10,667 nt of DNA, from NCBI GenBank assembly GCA_034696485.1, contig JAQIWT010001474.1, positions 1 through 10,667 of the forward strand, in the 5' to 3' direction. The notes under the pieces are model-generated. The model was given only the letters and a program-made list of their open reading frames with translations. It did no database searches and was not told where the DNA came from. Source of the DNA: Isohypsibius dastychi. Its lineage: Eukaryota; Tardigrada; Eutardigrada; Parachela; Isohypsibiidae. This document shows, piece by piece, positions 1 to 7,400 of this stretch. The position numbers and the translations under genes are program-made. Within the stretch, counting starts at the first letter, position 1. Every line of letters begins with the position of its first letter.

Positions 1-26
1 CTTGCTTTCTTGGTTTTTTGATGTGA

Positions 27-224
27 GCTTTGGTAACTCGAAAGGGATTGCCCGAAGAAGTAAACTTCAAGCCGAAGGTCGGACCGTTATATTCCCCCCA
101 TATTCCAGATATTGATGACATTGCAATCGCCCAGAATTATATCACAGAGCATTTGAGGCCCGCTTTTGTAAATCAACCAGGGGGAGAGAGAGAAGTGGAA
201 AGGTCTCAGATTAAGAGTTTCTGA
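27..224 (+). CDS. Possible 3'-terminal coding exon of an unrecognised upstream gene (partial)
   Basis: The frame is open from base 27, just after an in-frame TGA at 24–26, to a TGA at 222–224. The first 45 or so residues look protein-like: a Pro/Lys-rich start, then an Ile/Asp-rich run (IPDIDDIAIAQNYITEHLRP). A GAG at 24–26 could only be a weak splice acceptor. A GTAAAT at 170 could be a donor, in which case the reading frame beyond it is intronic. I recognise no family. It could be the last exon of a gene lying mostly to the left, an internal exon, or a chance open frame. Nothing ties it to the ZP gene that follows. Confidence 0.25.
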   Translation, partial: ALVTRKGLPEEVNFKPKVGPLYSPHIPDIDDIAIAQNYITEHLRPAFVNQPGGEREVERSQIKSF

Positions 225-855
225 TGGCAGCGTCAAGATTTCTGATCGAGAGCTTCTGATGGGGGTCACCCAGCAACTCCCCCCCCCCCCCCAGATCCGG
301 TGTCCACTCCTTAACATATGCCGAGGGGCTGAATGCTACGAGGACAGCTGAATGGCTTGCCAGTGCTGGCACATGCTCGGACCAGTTCAGTTTGGACTAA
401 TGAGATGCCCGGACTCTTCGTCGTAAGTTCGTTAACGCGAATTTCCTGCTTGGCTGCCATGTCACTCAAAGCAAGAGATGGACTTTCCCACTTCTCATCT
501 TTCAGCAGAAAGAACAAACACGGTTTCGCTTCGAAATCTACACTGTGAACAAAGCACTTTTGTTGGAGTTTGGCAGCATTGTTCTGTAAATTCAAACATT
601 GATAATATTATCTGTTGTTACCTATATTTGTTCAGATATCGGACCGTCTTCTTCCGGTTCGAAAATGCAAAAACTCCAGCGAGTGTATGAACGGAACAAA
701 AGAGCGGTGGCTCGCTTATCAAGCCGCTCACGATAAGAGGTGCTCTGGAACTTATTGTTCTCGCTATCAGTCACCGTTCAAAACAATCACAGGAGCGACA
801 ATAAAAGCCAGGGTATGCATGAATAATCATCTTCATTTCAAAACTTTCCTTAAAA
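225..855. other. Non-coding stretch upstream of the LRR–ZP gene
   Basis: I see no convincing exon on either strand. The open frames at about 311–595 show no family motifs and lack credible splice flanks. The stretch holds a 14-nt C run (279–292) and three close copies of TTCTGAT between about 218 and 260. The 5' untranslated region and promoter of the following gene are expected here, but no TATA box or other clear core element stands out. Confidence 0.5.
279..292. repeat. Homopolymer C14 tract
   Basis: Fourteen consecutive C on the plus strand. This is one of four G/C homopolymers of at least 11 nt in the window, all outside coding exons. Confidence 0.9.
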
Positions 856-1017
856 ATGGGTGGCTTCAATCAGACATTGATTGGTACGGTCGTGATATTT
901 GTCATCTTTGGACTGGCAAATTCTTTGGAGCCAGGATGCGAAGACTCGGAAGGAACAGGGCTATACATCTACAACACCCCGGCTTGTAGATTTTATCGAT
1001 GTGAAGGAAACCAACAG
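856..1017 (+). CDS. LRR–ZP gene exon 1: signal peptide and Cys-rich N-cap
   Basis: This exon encodes residues 1–54. The ATG at 856 has an A-rich context (aaaaATGg) and opens a classic secretory signal, with predicted cleavage near Ala21–Ser23. The donor is CAG|GTAATG in phase 0. It joins in phase to GTGCGC at 1635, so that residue 54 (Gln) is followed by Val-Arg-Leu-Gln-Cys. An untranslated exon further upstream cannot be excluded. Confidence 0.75.
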
Positions 1018-4000
1018 GTAATGAATGCTATCTCAAGGTTGTTTTTAGATTTGGAACTCGTCTCCGCCAAAAAGAAGACCTCACTTCGCCCTATCGAATG
1101 ACTGAGTGGGCAGGCCCAAGTGAGGACTACTTTCTGGCGGAGACGTACATCGGGCCAGCGGAAAAAAGTAATGTAAGGTGCCGTATATGCTAGCCATGCC
1201 CATTCAAATGCCAGTGGGGCCAGATTAAAAGAAAATCTGGTCTCATGGGCCAATGTTGAATTTTTTAGACCCGATTGGACCAAAATTTGCCGAGTTCGAC
1301 CAAAATACGAGTTTTTTGTGCAATTTTAAGGGGTTTTCGGACGAAAAATGAATTCTTGTAGGTCCATAAACTGATTTTCCAATACGGGATCAAGTGCTTG
1401 GGGCCAAAAGAATTTTACGAGGGGCTCTGGCCGCCCCTCACCCTCAAAACACCCTCGTGCTTTCGCTCTGTTTTTAGCTACGGACTGATGGTGTCTGAAT
1501 ACATAGGGAACATAGAAAGACACAATTTCTACAGAATCTCGAAAACCTTTGTGTGATGCAGCTTAAACTGAGTGTTTGATTTTCCAGAGAATAAGTTAGT
1601 TTTCATGGTTCTACACCGGTTTCTATTTTGATAGGTGCGCTTACAATGCAACCGAACAACGAACAACAACGGAGCTGGCAACAGTGCTGGAATCCGTGCT
1701 GTGATGGACAACTTCCACCAATATGCCACTTCCATGACCGGAAGCAAAATCATGCTCTTCCTGGAACTCATAGGAACAACGACAACGAACCATATTGGCC
1801 AACCTTCAGCCCAGGCTAGCCTCGACGCCTACCTCCTTGGTCCTGCGATTGTCTACATCCACAAACTTAAGATATCCACACATGGTGGAAACTACATTGA
1901 CAGGAATGTCTTTAAATCTTTGACAAACCTTAAGATTCTCGAACTGGAGTACACAAGCCCAGAGGCCTCATCGGCGCTGGTGCCGAGCGCTTTCCAGGGC
2001 TTCACAGCTTGAGAAAGCCTGACTCTCAAATTGCATGGTACTCCGTCACCTTTGAACAGCAATGCTTTCCTTGACCTGCCATCACTGCAGTGCCTGAATA
2101 TCTATGGCACGAATTTCGATTGAAACTGTGAGTCACAGTATTTTGTGCGAAAATCACCGTATTGGAGGATGAAAGAAGCCTATCAAAATCCGCTGGTTGA
2201 CGAGGATGTGAGGAGCTGTGGGTCGTTCGCTGGGAGCACGTGTGGAAGACCACCCAAGTTCACTGGAAAACCGATTGATAAGGCCTCATTTTCTGACTGC
2301 CCACCTGTACCGCAAAGCCCAAATGTGCCTGCCGGGAAGCCGCCTTTGTATGGATCGTTCGTCACTTGTGACTTTAACAATCTGGAGGTATGTTTTGAAC
2401 AGGGTGGTCAATATTAGAAAAGGAGCGTATGTCTGACTCTGCATGTAAGTGCGACAGAAACAAAATCGGTTCTTCACTGATCGGTCTTCATTCCTTCATT
2501 TCACGCTTGTAGGTCGATGTTTTATTTTGGCAGTGATGACTAAACTTACTATTTTGAACAATTGTCTGATTTGCCAACACTAGAAGTTTCTACTTTTTAG
2601 GTGAAACTAATGAATATTGGACAAACGTCAGGACTCGAGTTTTCTCTCGGCCGAATCAACGACTCTCAATGCAAAGTACGGGTTTGGACAGATGCGAAAC
2701 AGTCACTGTCAAGTTTCATGATTTATTTCGCAGTTCACTCCAAAGAACGGAATCGTCCATTTCTCAGCAAGTGGGGACAAATGTGGAACCAAAATGGTGT
2801 TTGACCAAAACCTGCGAAAAATGATCTTCAACAACACGGCGTTCATATCCTTGAAGTCAGCTGGACCAAGCGCAATCTCCGCAAACGCAGTGGCTGCTCC
2901 GGTCACTTTGGTGCAGGTTCCGGTTTCATGCAACTCGTCCTACGTCGGAAAAATGTCGCAGGAGTTCAAGGCGCCGGAAATGGCGGAGACTTATGCGGCT
3001 ATCAAATGGCAGGGGAACGCAGCTATCACGTTAGTGTGGTTATTTCACCAAACACAGAAACCACAGTTCTTTTATGTGAGCCGTTCTTGACCAGGTTGGA
3101 TGTACTCCCCCGAACGTCCATTTTGGGACCAATCACATTTGATATCATACTGGAGACTGGTCGGCTAGGCCAGTGGCAGTTCTCGACTCAAAATTGCTGG
3201 GCCACACCTAGTGCAGATCCAGATGGAAAGTCCCGTCACTATATCCTCCAGAATGGGTAAGTCCGTAGATTGTGTCAAGTGAACCTAAGCCGATACGGGC
3301 ATTATGATTTCTCAAACTCGCACTTTCTTGCCGTATGAGTCACGCACCCCAAGTGTGAAGTGGTAGTGGGGGGGGGGGGGGGCAACAGACAAGATTTTCC
3401 CGCGTGATGGGTTGATGAATATACAGAGAAATTCACCCATATGCTTGCATTGCAGATGCAAAGTTGATCCGTCATTGACATGGGAGGAGCAGGACACTGG
3501 TGACCAGTACGCTCGTCAAGAATTCTCTGTTCAACCATTTTACTTCCCCGGAATCCAGACAGAATTCATCCACATGCATTGTGATGTCCTGCCTTGCAAC
3601 TCCACCGATATCCAAGATTGCTCTCCAAAAGAATGCCCCGTTACTTCGGATGAAAATGCCCAGACTGAAACAACTGAAAATGGTGAGCTGGAAACGGAGG
3701 GCTCTGGAGAGTTTCTTCAAATATTCGGCAGCACCACTACGCCTGAATTAGAATTGGGTACTTGACTTTAGTTGTATCCTTGAAAGAATATCCCTCATTC
3801 CTGAATTAAAGCAGAAAAATCTGGAATCGAAATTTCCCAGAACCAGATGATCAGTTTTTCTGGTTGCTTCAGGTGGCCAGGTTCAGAGCTCTCCAGTGTC
3901 ATCGGGTTCGGGAGTACATCACTCGTTGATGGCACGTCTACGCTCTGGTCGATTGAACACCGGTAAAACGCAAGCTGACCGTTGGGAACAATTCAACAAA

Positions 4001-4048
4001 GCTGAGTGGGCAAATAACGGCAAGATTCCAGTTGTCGATCTTTTTTGA
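856..4048 (+). CDS. Secreted LRR–zona pellucida (ZP) domain protein, 7 exons, two in-frame TGA codons
   Basis: Exons read from the sequence: 856–1017, 1635–2387, 2601–2675, 2734–3029, 3095–3256, 3456–3757 and 3873–4048. They sum to 1926 nt (642 codons with the stop), and all six GT–AG junctions keep phase. Residues 1–23 form a signal peptide with a hydrophobic core (TVVIFVIFGL). Cysteines 28, 44 and 49 follow, possibly an LRR N-cap. LRR-like repeats span about 130–215 (FKSLTNLKILEL; FLDLPSLQCLNI), then an LRRCT-like cap (NCESQYF onward). ZP-N has its four cysteines (299, 329, 347, 396). ZP-C has FSTQNCWATP (Cys 463), NGC (484) and four more (525, 530, 538, 543). An acidic Ser/Thr tail ends at residue 641 with no transmembrane helix, so secretion is inferred. 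ZP modules polymerise into extracellular filaments and matrices. The two TGA codons (residues 180 and 217) are the anomaly: recoding, a pseudogene or sequence errors. The module calls are firm; the physiological role is unknown. Confidence 0.85.
1018..1634 (+). other. Intron 1 of the LRR–ZP gene (617 nt)
   Basis: It runs from GTAATG to TTTTGATAG. The main structure inside is a compact imperfect hairpin (1059–1145, listed separately). The rest is anonymous sequence with no coding exon that I can support. Confidence 0.7.
1059..1145. repeat. Imperfect inverted repeat / hairpin in intron 1
   Basis: The left arm (about 1059–1091) starts CGTCTCCGCCA and continues through CCTCACTT. The right arm (about 1112–1145) contains AAGTGAGG and ends TGGCGGAGACG. 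The arms pair over roughly 33 nt with about four mismatches or bulges, around a loop of about 20 nt. The size suits either a miniature fold-back element or a precursor-microRNA-like stem. No clear target-site duplication is visible. Confidence 0.75.
1635..2387 (+). CDS. LRR–ZP gene exon 2: LRR region, LRRCT-like cap and start of ZP-N, with TGA at 2010 and 2121
   Basis: This exon has 251 codons (residues 55–305) between acceptor TTTTGATAG and donor GAG|GTATGT. Apart from TGA at 2010–2012 and 2121–2123 it is one long frame, and the repeat pattern runs straight through both. The stretch between them (ESLTLKLHG to NIYGTNFD) is a normal LRR. TGA 2010 falls at a hydrophobic LRR position (FTA-x-ESLTL). 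TGA 2121 falls at the first Cys of the cap motif [W/F]-x-C-x-C-x(4)-F, here F-D-TGA-N-C-E-S-Q-Y-F. No GT–AG pair removes both codons while sparing the repeats. The exon ends with VTCDFNNLE, which carries ZP-N Cys 299. Confidence 0.75.
2601..3757 (+). CDS. LRR–ZP gene exons 3–6: the ZP-N/ZP-C module
   Basis: The coding parts are 2601–2675, 2734–3029, 3095–3256 and 3456–3757. ZP-N ends with QVPVSCN (Cys 396). A linker follows (about 397–428). ZP-C then has the strand GPITFDIILE, the near-invariant CWATPS (463–468), YILQNGC (478–484), FYFPG (511–515) and IHMHC (521–525). The introns between them are 58, 65 and 199 nt. The 65-nt intron (3030–3094, donor GTTAGT) is needed to join two frames that would otherwise be out of register, and doing so restores a normal ZP-C sequence. 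Ten ZP cysteines in total match the usual 4 + 6 pattern. Confidence 0.88.
3368..3382 (+). repeat. Homopolymer G15 tract in intron 5 of the LRR–ZP gene
   Basis: Fifteen consecutive G on the sense strand, inside the 199-nt intron at 3257–3455, about 70 nt before the acceptor. Confidence 0.9.
3873..4048 (+). CDS. LRR–ZP gene exon 7: C-terminal tail
   Basis: The acceptor is TTGCTTCAG. The phase-1 junction turns the upstream ELG into ELGGQVQSS, and the exon ends at TGA 4046–4048. It encodes residues 584–641: polar, with basic stretches (MARLRSGRLNTGK) and ending IPVVDLF. No hydrophobic anchor or GPI-like tail is present. If intron 6 were retained, translation would stop almost at once, at the TGA at 3763–3765. 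Confidence 0.75.
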
Positions 4049-4433
4049 TTTTATCAGATCAACTACGATGCTACGCGTTACAGAACTTTTTCCAAGTGAG
4101 CTTTTTCATTGGTTCACACTGATCAAATCAACCGAAGCTTTTTATCCATCAAAGTGATGCAACCAAAAGCCATTAAAACATGTCGCAACTCGCAAGACAA
4201 ACAAAAAATCAGAAAATGATCACAAAGCAAACGGATTGCAAAAATAGGAATACTATTGAGCTTTCAAACAAGAAACATTTTTTTACATCTCCATACTATC
4301 TTCCAACAGTCTCAACAAAAGCCATACGAACGGCGTCAGGTGACCACATTATTGCTGGCTCCACTTCTTCAAACTCCAAATTTCTCGCATTCCAAAATAT
4401 CTGCAACAAAAAGCCCAAAATTTCAATACTTCA
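4049..4433. other. Gap between the two convergent genes (3' untranslated regions)
   Basis: This 385-nt A/T-rich stretch lies between the stop codons of the plus-strand LRR–ZP gene and the minus-strand OATP gene as modelled. An ATTAAA at 4172–4177 (+) is a plausible variant poly(A) signal for the ZP gene. I see no AATAAA for the OATP gene on the minus strand. Open frames here lack family motifs. Confidence 0.45.
4172..4177 (+). terminator. Candidate poly(A) signal (ATTAAA) of the LRR–ZP gene
   Basis: ATTAAA, the commonest variant of AATAAA, lies about 125 nt after the ZP stop codon. Position and hexamer are the only evidence. Confidence 0.3.
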
Positions 4434-4493
4434 TTACAACAACGACTTCGAAACGAAATCTGAAGTTCTGAATTCCAGAGTGATGTGACCACA
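4434..4493 (-). CDS. OATP tentative last exon
   Basis: Splicing from TAT|GTAAGT (exon 12 ends at 4544) to CTGCCAG|TGT gives a 50-nt intron and 19 more residues ending at TAA. Two other AG acceptors slightly downstream (TTCAG sites near 4474 and 4466) also give short tails. Reading through without splicing is open to a stop at 4349. Exon 12 ends inside the last predicted helix (MKVIAVLIDLY), so the true tail is uncertain. Confidence 0.4.
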   Translation of the reverse strand, partial: CGHITLEFRTSDFVSKSLL

Positions 4494-7400
4494 CTGGCAG
4501 TTTTATAAAACGGAAATAGGTAACTGTCAGAGTATTTACTTACATAAAGGTCGATAAGCACCGCTATCACTTTCATCCCTCCAATCATTCCCATTGTTTG
4601 GAATGCGAGAGAGTCGTTATCATGGACTAAACAAGCACCCTTATCGCTGCAGCCCTGTGTGGACCATAGAAGGCAACTCGAATCCATGATGCCACCGAAA
4701 ACCATCGGGCTCGGAAACATCGCTAGAATAGAAGAAAACATTAGTCGTACCAACCGCAAAAAACAACAGCTAGAGCTTCCATACCTAGCACTCCTACACA
4801 AACGGCCATGAAAATGTGGGCCATCTGCATGAGGTCCGTTGGGACAGTCCTGTTGAATATCAAAAAAATCAAATCGTCAAAAAAACCAAACTAACATGGC
4901 AATCCAGTGTACAGATTTCGAAACAATCAGACCCCCATGTTTTGTGACGGATAGTCGTTGGGGGTGGGGGGGGGGGAGAGAACAGGTATTTTTGCAGTTA
5001 TAGTTTTTGAAACAAAGCTCACTCACCGATATATCAACATCACGGATCCCACCGTAGGGACTGAGCATATGGAGAGGATCAAGAAGAGCATGAAAATAAA
5101 AGGCCAGAATTTGTTGCAGGCAACCGGACAGAATCCGTGCATGATTCGCGTCAATGTTGTGTCTGCGGCACACCGACAATTCTTGATGCTGTATGAAGAC
5201 TACAAAATCGAATTCATATTAGACAACATTTGCTAGTTTCATCAAAATCGCGCTTACCGAATTTGTGGGCTCTTTTTCGCAACCAGCTCGGCAAGGGGAG
5301 AAATAACTCTGTTGTAGTGGGATATCACAGACTGGACTGAACGCGACGTCCTGACAATGGCAAGGTGAATTGCAATCATTATTGAGATCCAGGAGACTGG
5401 AAAACAAAACGGACCAGGCATCAGAATCAACTTTTCAAGTGATGCTGACTGAAATCGGATTTCAGTCAGTTATCTGAATTTACGCTATAACCATACCCGT
5501 TTGGTGTCCTTGATCCTGCCATATTCCGGGTGGGGCATCGAAAGGCAATCAAAATGAAAAATCCGGCGAAAAATAGGACAGAAGTCAGCATTGTTATAAT
5601 TGTTGACTGCTTTGGTTTCAGATCACAGTAGCGGTATAGGAAACAACCGGCAAGAATTCCACAGCCGGTTGGTAACAGAATTGCAATGGCTGAAAAAATT
5701 GATAAAGAATTCGTCAGAGAATGATTTTCCACATTTTGTTGCAAAATCAGAACTTTACCTGTTGCAATATTTGCAGCATTAGGTTGGACGTAGAACTGCG
5801 TTTCCAGATACTTCGGCAAGAATAAATAAAATCCTGTAGAAAAATGGGTGATTGATTAGGGTTTATGGAGTTTATTCGGTCTTCGGTTCACACAGCAAGT
5901 AAAAAAGTCATGCAGAAACAGCCAAGATTACCCGATTGAAATCTGTTTTTTTTTTATAAAATGGAGTTTGCATGTGACCCGATTTTGCTGTTTCGAAAAA
6001 ATGCATCAAGATTCCTCGTAACAAGATATTTAAAATACGTTTTCGAATTTCCAATAAATTTTTAAAAACTTTGGATCACTTAAAAAAATACTTCAGGCAT
6101 GTGAAACGTATCTCAGTCGTTTATTGATCTCAACAACATAGATCAGACATGTTAGATCACCCGCTATATTACCTGAAGTGACAAAGACATTGATGACAAG
6201 AACGGCCACTCTTGTCATAAAGAACTGATTTCTCAGCAATTTCTTGACATCCTCCTTGACCACTACAAAAGGCATGATGACTGAAAAATGAAAAGCAAAA
6301 TCTCCGGTTAAGAGTATGTTGTGAGATGCGAAGTAAGTGGCAAGCACACAGCACACTCAACTCATCCACACCACACAATCACCCTTTCTACTCACGCCGT
6401 GATGAGAGCGTCTTCCGGTATGCGGAAAGTGCCAGAACATTGTGTTTGGATTGTTTGGAGTCAAGTGGAATTTTCAGCTCGGTTGGGTTGGCTGGAAATT
6501 CAGATGGAAATAGCTGCAACAAATCAAACTATGAGAACAGACATCTTTACTGTATTGAATCAGAATTATGGAAAGATGTAGAAATATTCACGATCAGTGC
6601 GATCGAGTCAGAATCAGATTCCTAGACATTGGGTGAATTTGAAAAAGTCATAGACCCGCTAAAAGTGATCTCTACCATTTGTGCAAAAAACTTAAAAATT
6701 CTGTAATTTGATTTTGCACCAAGTTTCTAGTGCATTTAATTTTTTGCTAGATTGACCTTGCTCAACCGAAACGTTTTCTTCTTCTTTTACTCTGACGCGA
6801 AGTAGTCAACGATAACTTTGGCAATCTTGAATTCAACCACCTCACTACAAGATATCAGCCATAGCATAAGAATCACACCTTAGAGAAAGGTAAACATTCG
6901 GCAAATATTCACGAATGTTTCGGTCTCAGCTCTCAGTTGCCTTGTTTCTGTTACAAGTGGGCTCAGTTGCGCTTTCGCAGATAGCTTTCGCAGATTGAAC
7001 CCATGAACGTATTAAACAGAATGCGCGTAGACAATCAAGATTTAGACACCCCTCCCCACACCTTCTGTGTGAAATTTAAACAAAATGAAATAACAAAATA
7101 ACGGGGGGGGGGGGGGCAGTAACGAAACCGGAGCCACCGCAGATTATTGACCGCCGCTGTTATTTTGTCTCCTGGATCACTATAGACTCACCATCATGAA
7201 GAAGGCAACGGCAATGTTGAGAAGACTGATTATGAGAATGCCCATCGAAACGTGCCATGCTCGAACATTCAGCCATCTTGGATCGCGGTCAGCTGAACCA
7301 GGGAGACCTGCAAAAAAAATCCAAATTTACGTACAGAATGTTGGTGGGAAATAAACCAAATGTCCAGCAGAATTCAATCGAGTTTAAAACTGATCTCCCA

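Noticed and set aside
311-595. Minus-strand 94-codon frame near the left edge
   Set aside because: No recognisable motif or convincing splice sites, and a plus-strand frame overlaps it equally well.
1979-2090. Intron inside exon 2 that would remove the first TGA
   Set aside because: GTGCCG to CTGCAG would delete a well-formed LRR and still leave the TGA at 2121.
4195-4260. SECIS-like AUGA...AA...GA pattern after the ZP gene
   Set aside because: The words ATGA and AA occur, but I could not pair a convincing stem around them by eye, so it is not evidence for selenocysteine.
4180-4488. Plus-strand 102-codon frame over the OATP 3' end
   Set aside because: Low-complexity Lys/Asn/Thr/Ser content from A-rich sequence, overlapping the tentative OATP last exon; no family features.
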